In this document: positions 1 to 7,743 of the stretch, piece by piece
Numbering within the stretch: position 1 is the first letter of the stretch
Layout: every line of letters starts with the position of its first letter
DNA from: Parabacteroides sp. PF5-9
GTDB taxonomy: Bacteria > Bacteroidota > Bacteroidia > Bacteroidales > Tannerellaceae
Assembly (NCBI RefSeq): GCF_029893105.1
Contig: NZ_JARXWG010000013.1
Coordinates: 41,290-105,289 of the forward strand
DNA length: 64,000 bases
Direction of reading: 5' to 3'
Notes under the pieces: model-generated
Database searches by the model: none
Told to the model about the DNA's origin: nothing
What the model saw: only the letters and a program-made list of their open reading frames with translations
Made by a program: the position numbers and the translations under genes

Positions 1-93
1 GTTAACCCTGCGTAGCAATTCGCATTTTTCGGAAAAGAGCATCGCTTTTGTGGCTGAAGTACTCTGGTCGATTGCTATTATACGGTGTTCCAT
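1..93 (-). CDS. FGGY-family carbohydrate kinase, N-terminal fragment (cut by window edge)
   Basis: Reading leftward from ATG at 91-93, the first 31 codons are open to the window edge and begin MEHRIIAIDQSTSATKAMLF. The AIDQSTSATKAMLF stretch matches the first phosphate-binding loop of FGGY kinases such as glycerol kinase and xylulokinase (family knowledge). Only the N-terminus is visible, so the substrate cannot be named. It starts 28 bases after the stop of the C-terminal transketolase subunit, on the same strand, which suggests one operon for phosphorylating a sugar or polyol and feeding it into the non-oxidative pentose phosphate pathway. It was found by reading the sequence directly, because it is too short at the edge to stand out as an ORF. 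Confidence 0.75.
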   Translation of the reverse strand, partial: MEHRIIAIDQSTSATKAMLFSEKCELLRRVN

Positions 94-121
94 GTGTATA
101 GATTTAATGATCAATATGCTT

Positions 122-1045
122 TTATTTAATAAAATCCAGTGCTGCTTTTAGAATGCCTGCCGTGTCTAATCCGTAATGGGCGAATATTTCGGTAGCATCT
201 CCATGAATAACATTCTCATCCGGTATCCCTATTATTTTGACCGGAACCGGTGTCTCTGACAATGTCTCCGTAACTAAAGCTCCTAATCCGCCAAAACGGC
301 TATGCTCTTCTACGGTGATGATTCGCCCTGTTTCCTTCGCTGCTTTCAAAATAGCTTCTTTATCATAAGGCTTAATGGAAGCCATATCAAGTACACGTGT
401 TTTTATTCCTTTCTCATGCAGTGCAAGACCTGCAAGATACGCATAGTAAACAGTTTCACCGGTGCCGATAATTGTTAAATCGTTTCCGTCCAACAGTAGA
501 TTGGCTTTTCCCAGTGTAAAATCGAAATCCTCATTTGTATATACATCCGGAACCGGAGCACGACCGACACGCACGTAGACTGGTTCCGGATAGTCTACCA
601 AAAGTTTGACCAGTTTTTTCGTCTGGCGGGCATCACTTGGAAATACAATATTCATTCCCGGGAAAGTACGCAACACGGCAATATCATGTAGACTGTGATG
701 CGTGGTTCCCAAGGCTCCATAGGCCACTCCTCCACTGACACCCAATATTTTAACGTTATTCTGACTATACGCGACATCCACTTTTATCTGCTCCAGACTA
801 CGTGCAACATAGAAGCAGGCGGGACCGCAAACAAACACTTTCTTGCCACTGTGAGCCAGTCCGGCAGAAATTCCTACGGCATTCTGTTCGGCAATTCCAC
901 ATTCGACAAATTGTTCCGGCAGTTCGTTGGCAAAATCATTCAATGTCACCGAACCGCGGGCATCGGTAGTCACTGCTATTATATCCTTATCGGTACGAGC
1001 AAGTGAGAGTAATGTATCAGTAAAGCTCTTTCTGCAAGCAATCAT
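122..1045 (-). CDS. Transketolase, C-terminal subunit
   Basis: This 307-residue protein is the pyrimidine-binding and C-terminal half of a split transketolase, which moves two-carbon units between ketose and aldose phosphates using thiamine diphosphate. The segment ECGIAEQNAVGISAGLA near residue 50 carries the conserved glutamate that activates the cofactor. The C-terminal third (from about residue 190) is the usual transketolase C-domain, with VLDMASIKPYD and VEEHSRFGGLG. Its start overlaps the end of the N-terminal subunit gene by 29 bases, so the two are almost certainly co-translated. Two-gene transketolases about 300 residues each are common in Bacteroidota and archaea, often inside sugar operons in addition to a full-length housekeeping enzyme. 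It could act on another ketose phosphate. Confidence 0.9.
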   Translation of the reverse strand: MIACRKSFTDTLLSLARTDKDIIAVTTDARGSVTLNDFANELPEQFVECGIAEQNAVGISAGLAHSGKKVFVCGPACFYVARSLEQIKVDVAYSQNNVKILGVSGGVAYGALGTTHHSLHDIAVLRTFPGMNIVFPSDARQTKKLVKLLVDYPEPVYVRVGRAPVPDVYTNEDFDFTLGKANLLLDGNDLTIIGTGETVYYAYLAGLALHEKGIKTRVLDMASIKPYDKEAILKAAKETGRIITVEEHSRFGGLGALVTETLSETPVPVKIIGIPDENVIHGDATEIFAHYGLDTAGILKAALDFIK

Positions 1046-1883
1046 ATTTCATTTGTTTTTCTAAATTCTCAATTCTGTCTGAAATCTCTTGGATAGCTTG
1101 TTCGTATTGTTTGGAGCACGGAACCCCATGATGCCAGGCAAGCTCTCCTTCCATAAAAGAGACCCCTCTTCCCTTTGTGGTATGGGAAATTAATAGGTGA
1201 GGGCGGCGATTGTTATAGTCGATCGTATTGAATGTGTTGACTATCTCTCCGATCTGATCTCCGTTCATCTCTTTGACATCCCATCCCATAGCTGTCCAAC
1301 GTTGATGCAGATCTTCTAAAGCCATCACTTCCTCGGTGGTTCCACTGATCTGTAAACCGTTACGATCGATAATAGCTACCAGATTATCCAATTTGTACTG
1401 ATTGGCTGCCATTGCTGCTTCATAAATAGATCCTTCTCCTTGTTCGCCATCACCCATTAAGACAAATGTGTTGTAATTTGAACGATTCATTTTCGCCGCA
1501 AGAGCCGTACCTACACCGATCGATAGCCCATGTCCCAATGCGCCTGTATTGACTTCGATACCGGCTATTTTGTTCGTTGGATGACCGGCAAGGGGTGAAC
1601 CAAATTCACCCAATGTGTTTGTGATATCCGGTGAAAGGAATCCTTTTGATTCTAATGTGACATACAACGCTTCGGCGCAATGGCCTTTGCTCAAGATGAA
1701 ACGATCCCGTTCGGGGTCTTTCGGACAGGCAGGATCCACATCCATAATGTCGTAATACAACACAGTCAGTACATTCAGACAAGACAGATCTCCTCCGGTG
1801 TGAGCGGCTTGTGCTTTATATATAATCTCCATTAACCTTTTTCGGTTTCTTTCTGATTGAAGTTCTAATTCTTTTACTTTCAT
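1017..1883 (-). CDS. Transketolase, N-terminal subunit
   Basis: This is the thiamine-diphosphate-binding half of the split transketolase, about 288 residues. The cofactor signature is visible as GDGEQGEGSIYEAA followed some 25 residues later by the asparagine of DRNG. GHGLSIGVGTALAAK and SKGHCAEALYVTLESKG are also typical. The start is placed at ATG 1881-1883, giving MKVKELELQS, because an AAAAGG stretch lies just before it; a longer reading frame opens 27 bases upstream. It is the first gene of the leftward operon (N-subunit, C-subunit, FGGY kinase). The divergent DeoR-type regulator and the symmetrical ATCGAAAnnAAA sites between the two units suggest sugar-phosphate-responsive control, which is an inference. 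Confidence 0.9.
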   Translation of the reverse strand: MKVKELELQSERNRKRLMEIIYKAQAAHTGGDLSCLNVLTVLYYDIMDVDPACPKDPERDRFILSKGHCAEALYVTLESKGFLSPDITNTLGEFGSPLAGHPTNKIAGIEVNTGALGHGLSIGVGTALAAKMNRSNYNTFVLMGDGEQGEGSIYEAAMAANQYKLDNLVAIIDRNGLQISGTTEEVMALEDLHQRWTAMGWDVKEMNGDQIGEIVNTFNTIDYNNRRPHLLISHTTKGRGVSFMEGELAWHHGVPCSKQYEQAIQEISDRIENLEKQMKYDCLQKELY

Positions 1884-1984
1884 ACCTTTTTGGCTATTAT
1901 TCCAAGGCAAAAGAAAATATTTTCATTCTAAAAACAAGACAAAACGCAAATAATCATAAATATTTTAACAATAATTACATCTAA

Positions 1985-2068
1985 ATCGAAAATAAAAACA
2001 GATTTTAGCAAGTGAAACAAAAACACAGAAGCAAATCGAAAGCAAATTTGCTTATTTTTGCTTTCGAT
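1985..2068. promoter_or_regulatory. Candidate DeoR-family operator sites
   Basis: Three copies of a motif ATCGAAAnnAAA lie in the gap between the transketolase operon and ribB-deoR: at 1985-1996 (forward), 2035-2046 (forward) and 2057-2068 (reverse). The last two form a perfect 12-bp inverted repeat with a 10-base spacer, and the first two are exactly 50 bp apart. DeoR-type regulators commonly bind TCGAAA-like repeats (family knowledge), and a DeoR protein is encoded at 2776-3561. Binding itself is inferred. Confidence 0.5.
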
Positions 2069-2124
2069 AGTGGGTGTAATCTTCCAAAAAAGCATTTTTT
2101 ATTTTCGTTTCTTTTAGAATTGAC

Positions 2125-2132
2125 TAAATTTG
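2125..2132 (+). promoter_or_regulatory. Bacteroidota -7 element before ribB
   Basis: TAAATTTG matches the TAnnTTTG consensus and would start transcription near 2139, 18 bases before the ribB ATG. This supports the start at 2157 over the TTG at 2130, which overlaps the promoter element. Confidence 0.6.
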
Positions 2133-2156
2133 CACCATTATTTAAACAGATACGGC

Positions 2157-2771
2157 ATGCTCAATACGGTAGAAGAAGGGATAGCAGTTATTCAACAAGG
2201 TCAGGTGTTGATTGTTGTGGATGATGAGAATCGGGAAAATGAAGGGGATTTCATTGTTTCTGGTGAACATATCACCCCTGAGATAGTTAATTTTATGATT
2301 ACATACGGGAGAGGTTTACTCTGTGTTCCGTTACCTCGCGCACGCTGCAAGGCATTGGAATTATATCCCATGACACAGGAAAATACATCTTTATTAGGTA
2401 CTCCCTTTACCATGTCTGTCGATTTACAAGGTTATGGTTGTACCACAGGAGTGTCGACATACGACCGTTCTGCGACTATACGCGCGTTGGTTTGCGGAGA
2501 GATCGCACCTTCGGAATTGGCTCGTCCAGGACATATTTTCCCACTTTATGGGCAAGACAACGGCGTGTTGGCTCGTGACGGACATACCGAGGCATTGCTC
2601 GATCTGACCAGATTAGCCGGTTTAAAGCCGGGAGGCGCACTAATTGAAATATTGAACGAAGACGGAACAATGGCTCGTCTGCCTCAGCTACTTGAAATTG
2701 CCAAAAGATTTCAACTTAAAATTGTATCTATTAAAGATATTCAGGAATATCGTAAACGAAATAACATTTAG
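2157..2771 (+). CDS. ribB: 3,4-dihydroxy-2-butanone-4-phosphate synthase
   Basis: This 204-residue protein makes 3,4-dihydroxy-2-butanone 4-phosphate from ribulose 5-phosphate, the four-carbon unit of riboflavin. The acidic metal-binding loop [11 protein letters not shown] lies near residue 24. [23 protein letters not shown] and RPGHIFPL are conserved family blocks, and [19 protein letters not shown] is the substrate-binding end. Many Bacteroidota carry ribBA fusions with GTP cyclohydrolase II; here the protein stops after the RibB domain, so this is a stand-alone copy. It is followed after four bases by a DeoR regulator and sits opposite a transketolase operon, whose product pool includes ribulose 5-phosphate through the pentose pathway. 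That pairing may be functional or chance. Confidence 0.92.
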   Translation: MLNTVEEGIAVIQQGQVLIVVDDENRENEGDFIVSGEHITPEIVNFMITYGRGLLCVPLPRARCKALELYPMTQENTSLLGTPFTMSVDLQGYGCTTGVSTYDRSATIRALVCGEIAPSELARPGHIFPLYGQDNGVLARDGHTEALLDLTRLAGLKPGGALIEILNEDGTMARLPQLLEIAKRFQLKIVSIKDIQEYRKRNNI

Positions 2772-2775
2772 GCCA

Positions 2776-3561
2776 ATGGCGCTCAATCGAAGAAGAATAA
2801 AAATATTGGATTTAATTCGTGAAGACGGACATGCTAAAGTACATGAACTGAGCAAAATATTCAAAGTAACGGATGTTACAATCCGTCAGGATCTTGAGAT
2901 CTTGGAGAATTTAGGATATGTACAAAGAGAACACGGAGGAGCATTTTTAAAAGATATCGGTTCTCTGGTGAAATCCGGTCAAGTATTGAATCAAACACAT
3001 ATCGAAGAGAAAAGAGAAATTGCCCAGAAAGCAGTTTCTTTTATTCATGAAGGCGACAGTCTTATTCTTGACTCAGGATCCACAACGACTGAAATTGCTA
3101 AATTATTGATTAATTTCAAGGAACTGACAGTTATCACTAACGCACTTAATATTGCCTTAATTTTAGGGGAAAACCATGGCATCAACTTAATCGTTACCGG
3201 CGGTGAATTTAAACCTCCCACACTTTCTCTGACGGGAAAAATGGCCGCTGATTCGTTCAAGGATATTCATGTCAATAAACTTTTTTTAGCTACTGCCGGG
3301 ATCTCTTCGGATATGCGCTTAACCTATCCCAGTTTAAGTGATTTAATGGTCAAATCGGCGATGATAAAGTCGGCTGACAAGGTTTTTTTAGTGGCCGACT
3401 CCTCCAAAATAGGCATTAGTGCATTTGCTAACCTTGGCTTTATATCCCTTGTTCATACAGTGATTACCGATAGTAAAATATCTGAAGAAAATTTAAAGAA
3501 GATGCAGGAACAAAATGTCGACGTATACCACTCTGAGATGTTGTACGGACAGGAGGTATAA
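2776..3561 (+). CDS. DeoR/GlpR-family transcriptional regulator
   Basis: This is a 261-residue regulator. The N-terminus is a winged helix-turn-helix (about residues 5-60) with VHELSKIFKVTDVTIRQDLE, followed by the family hallmark EHGGA. The rest is a DeoR C-terminal sugar-phosphate-sensing domain, with DSGSTTTEIAKLL and VADSSKIG typical of the ISOCOT fold. The start is at ATG 2776 (MALNRRRIKIL), because the longer frame would run back into ribB. It lies four bases after ribB and is likely co-transcribed with it. It is the natural candidate to control the divergent transketolase and kinase operon in response to a phosphorylated sugar. That role is inferred from position and from the inverted repeats at 1985-2068. 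Confidence 0.88.
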   Translation: MALNRRRIKILDLIREDGHAKVHELSKIFKVTDVTIRQDLEILENLGYVQREHGGAFLKDIGSLVKSGQVLNQTHIEEKREIAQKAVSFIHEGDSLILDSGSTTTEIAKLLINFKELTVITNALNIALILGENHGINLIVTGGEFKPPTLSLTGKMAADSFKDIHVNKLFLATAGISSDMRLTYPSLSDLMVKSAMIKSADKVFLVADSSKIGISAFANLGFISLVHTVITDSKISEENLKKMQEQNVDVYHSEMLYGQEV

Positions 3562-3575
3562 ATGTAAACGACCGA

Positions 3576-5945
3576 TTACGGCAAATATTTCTCCTGCACT
3601 TCACCAAGAAACGCTTCCGTCAGATCGATCAGCCGGGTGATTTTCTCTTTCCATAAATAGTCTGTTGTTATATCACCGGGGCGTCGTATATCTATCTCCC
3701 AAAGAATGGTTATAATCTCTTTATCTGCTTCAAGCAGTAAAAACATCGGCGTCATTTTGTGACACACATAGTGTACTGTATCAAAGTCGTCCGCTTCGAT
3801 ACCTTCTTTTAATAACACCAGATGGTTAATGGCTGTATACAGGAATTGCTCGATCACCTCGATCATTTCGTCGGAAGTTTCGTCAAACAAACTTTCGGTT
3901 TCGAACTTTTCTTCTACATCTCCTCCGATCAACAACCGGAGATTTTTTAAGGTCACCGGTTTTTCCAGGAAACCGGTAAATCCTTCAATACAGGCTCTGT
4001 CGGTATGGTAGTCCATCCGTCCACTGGCAAGAATAACCGGTTTTTCAGGATCCCTTTCTCGTATTTGGGTAAGCACATCCTTTCCGGAGAAATAGCCCAT
4101 CTCCATATCGGTCAGTATGGTGTCAAAATCAGCCAAGTGGGTGAGTGCTTTTTCAAATTCCGCCCAGATCTGACAGGTGACTACGTGGTGCCCCAGCTGT
4201 TCGCACAACTGACGCATCATCGTCAGGCTTGGCCCGTCATCATCAATGATCAACAAATTGCCGGCAACCGATTCAGTGACTATCTGCTCCCCCTTTTTTA
4301 CGTTCAGATGAACAGTCACCCGGGTACCGTTACCTTCCGACGAATGATGGTATAACTCCCCTTCAAAAAGATCGACCAACCCTTTCACCACATACAGACC
4401 GAATCCGCTACCTTCTGCCAAGGCACTGTTTTCATCTACCCGTGTAAAAGGGAGATAGATCTTTTCCTGTTTATCGATAGGAATACCTACGCCGGTATCT
4501 GTTATTACAACCGTCAACACCTCTTCGTGATAATTTATTACAAAGAATATACTCCCTTCCTGCGTATATTTAATCGCATTAGAGAGGATATTTGTGATGA
4601 TCTGCCGGATTCTTAAAGGATCGGAATAGAGTATTAACTCCGGATTAAAATTGGCATCATAAGTGAATGATAGTTTTTTTGTCTCTGCCAGCGGAGCAAA
4701 CATATCATACAGTTCATCACATAATTCCAATAGAGAGAAATTTTTACAGACCAATTGCAAAGTCCCTTGTTCCAGGCGGGAAAAATCCAATAAGTTATTC
4801 AATAGTGCTAAAATATGTTTGCCAGAGTTCCGCATTGAAACAATCTCTTTGGCGCTTAGTTGCTGTTTTTGCCGGCTCAGTTCGAGATAACCCAATATAG
4901 AGTTCAAAGGTGTTTTAACATCATGAGCGACCGACAAAAGCAGTTGATGCCGGCTTTCCATAAGCTGCCGTGTCCGTTTGTTCGCCTCCTCCAACGCTAT
5001 TCTGGCTTTATACCCCTTATTGACATCATGGATAATAAAGATGATGAACAGCAAAATTACCAACAACACAAAACCTCCACCAATCAACATTCTGATATTA
5101 TTCTGTTTGGAGACTGTCTCTTCAGCTTCTATCTCGTCCAGACGAGAGTTAACAATCTGGCTATACAGCTGGATGAGCAAGTCGGATAGTTTGGAAGAAA
5201 TATCCTGATCGGCCAGAATAAGCGAGCCGACCTGTCGTTCGAGCCGACTAATGTGCCTGGAATAATCTTCACGCGCTTCTTCAATCGCACGTTGTATCGG
5301 AAGCGTGTCGGTCTCCGTAATTTTTATCACATTGGTGGTGGTCTGTGCCACAGTGACAATCGTATCTTCCTTGGCTTGAGGGGAAAAAACATTGGAGAGT
5401 CGTTGCATAAAACTCTTTTTCGGAGCAGCCTGGACAAGAGTGTCCGAATAGGTAGTGACTATAGATGTGTCGGTATACATCTCTATCCGCTCGAGCGGCC
5501 GTTGAGCCTGTAACCGCAGCGAAAGCGAATCCAAAAGCGTCTGGTTATTGAACTGGAGGTTAAGCGCTGTCATCGACCGCCCCTTTTCCTTGAGCAGTAC
5601 ACTGATTTCAGACAAGATGGAATCACCGATAAAGAGTGCCTCTCCGGCTTTGATCGAGTCGATTTTTGATTCGATCTCCCCTACTTGCCGACGAAAGTTA
5701 CGCAGATGCCTGTTGCGTTTTGTGCCTACATATAAACTGGCCTCTCCCTGTGCCTGATTGATCGCATGAATTAATTTATTGATTTCACCCAACTCCCGAT
5801 TATATTCCTCCACAGTTATTCGTTTAGTACCGATATGTCGACTCGAAGAATAAAAGTAGAAGAAAACTGTTCCACATATAATGGCTACAAGCGCATATAT
5901 AAGGAATACATTCAGCCGGATATTTGACTCTATACTCTTCTTCAT
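3576..5945 (-). CDS. Hybrid sensor histidine kinase with receiver and Hpt-like C-terminus
   Basis: This is an inner-membrane sensor of about 789 residues. Transmembrane segments lie near residues 14-35 and 285-308 and enclose an extracytoplasmic, helix-rich sensor region. The HisKA box has its phosphorylated histidine in SVAHDVKTPLNS (about residue 340). ATP-binding boxes follow: ILSNAIKYTQ, DTGVGIP and GSGFGLYVVKGL. A receiver domain carries its aspartate in ILTDMEMGYFSG and lysine in FLEKP. The last 100 residues resemble an Hpt module with a histidine in HYVCHKMTP. No separate output regulator is adjacent. It is divergent from the small secreted protein at 6185, whose sigma-54 promoter and palindromic site lie in the shared gap. 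The phosphorelay probably ends on an unlinked regulator. Start ATG at 5945 is preferred over the TTG/ATG cluster just upstream. Confidence 0.9.
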   Translation of the reverse strand: MKKSIESNIRLNVFLIYALVAIICGTVFFYFYSSSRHIGTKRITVEEYNRELGEINKLIHAINQAQGEASLYVGTKRNRHLRNFRRQVGEIESKIDSIKAGEALFIGDSILSEISVLLKEKGRSMTALNLQFNNQTLLDSLSLRLQAQRPLERIEMYTDTSIVTTYSDTLVQAAPKKSFMQRLSNVFSPQAKEDTIVTVAQTTTNVIKITETDTLPIQRAIEEAREDYSRHISRLERQVGSLILADQDISSKLSDLLIQLYSQIVNSRLDEIEAEETVSKQNNIRMLIGGGFVLLVILLFIIFIIHDVNKGYKARIALEEANKRTRQLMESRHQLLLSVAHDVKTPLNSILGYLELSRQKQQLSAKEIVSMRNSGKHILALLNNLLDFSRLEQGTLQLVCKNFSLLELCDELYDMFAPLAETKKLSFTYDANFNPELILYSDPLRIRQIITNILSNAIKYTQEGSIFFVINYHEEVLTVVITDTGVGIPIDKQEKIYLPFTRVDENSALAEGSGFGLYVVKGLVDLFEGELYHHSSEGNGTRVTVHLNVKKGEQIVTESVAGNLLIIDDDGPSLTMMRQLCEQLGHHVVTCQIWAEFEKALTHLADFDTILTDMEMGYFSGKDVLTQIRERDPEKPVILASGRMDYHTDRACIEGFTGFLEKPVTLKNLRLLIGGDVEEKFETESLFDETSDEMIEVIEQFLYTAINHLVLLKEGIEADDFDTVHYVCHKMTPMFLLLEADKEIITILWEIDIRRPGDITTDYLWKEKITRLIDLTEAFLGEVQEKYLP

Positions 5946-5992
5946 GTTATGATACAAAGTAACAATAAAGTATGTAGTATTCCAATAGCACT

Positions 5993-6041
5993 ATTTTACA
6001 CATTGAAGTGTAAAATGATTATACACTTATACACATTCAAG
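5993..6041. promoter_or_regulatory. Inverted and direct repeats upstream of sigma-54 promoter (candidate activator sites)
   Basis: A perfect 9-bp inverted repeat, ATTTTACAC / GTGTAAAAT with a 6-base spacer, spans 5993-6016. The half-site TACACATTsAAG recurs at 5997 and 6030. The sites sit about 95-145 bases upstream of the predicted sigma-54 start, the usual distance for an NtrC-type activator, and also just before the divergent kinase gene. Confidence 0.5.
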
Positions 6042-6110
6042 ATCTGTCGTTGATTCGCCTTTAAAACATATTTCACTATTAATAAGCAGTTTACGCGATA
6101 TCTATTTTTT

Positions 6111-6126
6111 TGGCACGCCACTTGCA
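6111..6126 (+). promoter_or_regulatory. Sigma-54 (RpoN) promoter
   Basis: TGGCACGCCACTTGCA matches the -24/-12 consensus TGGCACG-N4-TTGCA exactly. GG is at 6112-6113 and GC at 6124-6125, which is the strict spacing. Transcription would start near 6137, about 48 bases before the small secreted gene. Sigma-54 use requires an AAA+ activator; one such family member is encoded at 29158 in this window, but the cognate partner is unknown. Confidence 0.8.
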
Positions 6127-6184
6127 ACTTCAATAAATGTAGTCATACAACATATATGTAAAAAACAATTTAAAACTAAAAACG

Positions 6185-6493
6185 ATGAAAAAGGTATTAG
6201 TAGCAGTTGCATTAATGATGAGTGTAGGTTCGGTTTTCAGTGTACAATCTTCTGCGGTTGAGTCGGCAGCTTCTGTTGTAATGACAGAACAGGATGATAC
6301 ATACAAAACAGTAACTCTGGATCAGTTGAGCGCACCTGTACAAGAAGCGATCAAAGGATACGAAGAAGCTTACACCGTAAAAAGTTTAGGTTATAACGAA
6401 GAAAACAAACAGACACAGGTTACGCTTACGGCAAAAGATGAGAGCGGTGACAAGGTGGTGATCCTGGATAGCGAAGGAAAAGAAATTCAATAA
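6185..6493 (+). CDS. Small secreted PepSY-like protein
   Basis: This 102-residue protein has a clear Sec signal peptide (MKKVLVAVALMMSVGSVFS and following, cleavage about residues 20-25). One short mature domain follows. The segment LDQLSAPVQEAIKGYEEAYTV, then beta-strand-like stretches ending VVILDSEGKEIQ, resembles the PepSY-like periplasmic proteins often found beside Bacteroidota two-component systems. That assignment rests on pattern, not on a search. It has its own sigma-54 promoter and lies divergent from a hybrid histidine kinase, so it is probably that kinase's target, modulator or ligand carrier. A rho-independent terminator follows at 6563-6586. No catalytic residues are recognisable. 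Confidence 0.75.
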   Translation: MKKVLVAVALMMSVGSVFSVQSSAVESAASVVMTEQDDTYKTVTLDQLSAPVQEAIKGYEEAYTVKSLGYNEENKQTQVTLTAKDESGDKVVILDSEGKEIQ

Positions 6494-6562
6494 CTTCCCT
6501 TTTTGTTTCAAATCAAAGCCTTAACCAAAGGATTGTACATTAAACATGTTCAAGTTGAAAAG

Positions 6563-6586
6563 GGCATCCGGCGGGATGCCTTTTTT
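6563..6586 (+). terminator. Rho-independent terminator after the small secreted gene
   Basis: GGCATCC / GGATGCC forms a 7-bp GC-rich stem with a 4-base loop, followed by six Ts. Confidence 0.85.
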
Positions 6587-6608
6587 GCAATATCCCAACT
6601 GTTTTTTT

Positions 6609-6727
6609 GTGACACCTACCTCCGTTTTTTGTTAGAGGTACCTCTAAATGAATTTACACCTACCTCTAAACAGATTTAGACGTACCTCTAAATTATTTTA
6701 GACGTACCTCTAACAGAAAAGTGTTCA
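6609..6727. repeat. 22-bp-period palindromic array, copy A
   Basis: Five 18-bp units start every 22 bases: 6609 (degenerate), 6631, 6653, 6675 and 6697. They are separated by unrelated 4-base spacers and followed by the tail AGAAAAGTGTTCA. The consensus unit is the palindrome TTTAGAGGTACCTCTAAA. Apart from the outermost bases, the four good units differ only by C/G exchanges at positions 5, 7 and 8. The array lies between the 3' ends of two convergent genes and is not coding. Related copies lie at 16839 and 47647, with a remnant at 44599. Confidence 0.9.
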
Positions 6728-6762
6728 TTTTGATTCTAAATGTTGATCCAGAGGATGCAACT

Positions 6763-7332
6763 TTATTCTGCAAGTAATTTTTCGATCACCTGTGGGAAAT
6801 GGGCATATTCCAGTTTGTGTACTTTCGCTGCAACATCGTCGGGGGTATCCGATTGGAGAACGGGGCAGGAAGCCTGAAAGATAATCTGCCCTTCGTCATA
6901 CTGTTCATTCACATAATGAATGGTAATGCCCGATTCATCTTCTCCGGCACCAACCACCGCTTCATGTACATGCATACCAAACATCCCTTTCCCGCCATAT
7001 TTCGGAAGAAGTGCCGGATGGATATTGATTATCTTATGGGGGAACGCTTTTAATATCGGCTCGGAGATTTTATTCATAAAACCTGCCAGAACAATAAAGT
7101 CGATTTCATATGCGGCCAGTTTAGAAAGGATTGGTTCGCCGGATAAAAATTCTTCGCGGGAAAAGGTGAAAGAAGGAACTCCCAATGCATTCACACGGGC
7201 ATGAACACCCACGTTTTTGTTGTTGGATAACACAAGTGCAACTTTAATGTCTTTATTATTAATAAAATAACGGGTAATATTTTCGGCATTCGTCCCTGAA
7301 CCGGAGGCAAAAATGGCTATATTTTTCATCAT
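6763..7332 (-). CDS. purN: Phosphoribosylglycinamide formyltransferase
   Basis: This 189-residue enzyme transfers the formyl group from 10-formyltetrahydrofolate to glycinamide ribonucleotide, the third step of purine synthesis. The phosphate loop IFASGSGTNAENI is at the N-terminus. The catalytic block NIHPALLPKYGGKGMFG contains the family Asn and His (about residues 105-121), and the conserved aspartate lies in GEDESGITIHYV. The length is normal. It is a single gene, convergent with the small secreted gene and divergent from acpP. A 13-bp inverted repeat sits in the gap before it. Two methionine codons stand at the start and either could be used. Confidence 0.93.
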   Translation of the reverse strand: MMKNIAIFASGSGTNAENITRYFINNKDIKVALVLSNNKNVGVHARVNALGVPSFTFSREEFLSGEPILSKLAAYEIDFIVLAGFMNKISEPILKAFPHKIINIHPALLPKYGGKGMFGMHVHEAVVGAGEDESGITIHYVNEQYDEGQIIFQASCPVLQSDTPDDVAAKVHKLEYAHFPQVIEKLLAE

Positions 7333-7341
7333 TGATTGGCG

Positions 7342-7390
7342 CTAAAAATGCACATAAAAAGAAAAAATGTGCACTTTTGTGCATTTTTAG
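7342..7390. promoter_or_regulatory. Inverted repeat between purN and acpP
   Basis: CTAAAAATGCACA and TGTGCATTTTTAG form a perfect 13-bp inverted repeat with a 23-base spacer. That spacer contains another palindrome, TGTGCAC, so GTGCA-type half-sites occur at three places. This is a possible operator or hairpin; no regulator is recognised. Confidence 0.4.
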
Positions 7391-7486
7391 GTGATTATAT
7401 TTGCTTTGTTACACAAAAAATATCTTTCTTTGCACTGCAAATTTAAAAAGTATATTTTGTAATTATTAATTTAAATTGAAAAAGTT

Positions 7487-7723
7487 ATGTCTGAAGTTGC
7501 ATCAAGAGTAAAAGCTATCATCGTTGACAAGTTAAGTGTTGAAGAAACAGAAGTAACAAACGAAGCAAGCTTTACAAACGATTTAGGAGCAGACTCTCTT
7601 GACACAGTAGAATTGATTATGGAATTCGAAAAAGAATTCGGAATCTCTATTCCTGACGATCAAGCAGAAAAAATTACAACAGTAGGCGACGCTATCGCTT
7701 ATATCGAAGCTAACGCGAAGTAA
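7487..7723 (+). CDS. acpP: Acyl carrier protein
   Basis: This 78-residue acidic four-helix protein carries growing fatty acyl chains. The phosphopantetheine attachment serine is in [12 protein letters not shown] near residue 38. Its length and charge are typical of type II fatty acid synthesis ACP. It is followed by fabF after 20 bases and then rnc, an order widely conserved in bacteria. Unlike proteobacteria, fabG and fabD are not adjacent here; fabI is a separate gene at 13173. Confidence 0.97.
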   Translation: MSEVASRVKAIIVDKLSVEETEVTNEASFTNDLGADSLDTVELIMEFEKEFGISIPDDQAEKITTVGDAIAYIEANAK

Positions 7724-7743
7724 TTCCCCTTTTTATTTAACGT

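Noticed and set aside
2012..2224. 70-residue frame between the transketolase operon and ribB
   Set aside because: It crosses the inverted repeat and the ribB promoter and runs into ribB in another frame, with no recognisable protein.
6609..6727. CRISPR array
   Set aside because: The units are regularly spaced, but the spacers are only 4 bases, the units are palindromic throughout, and no cas genes are present.
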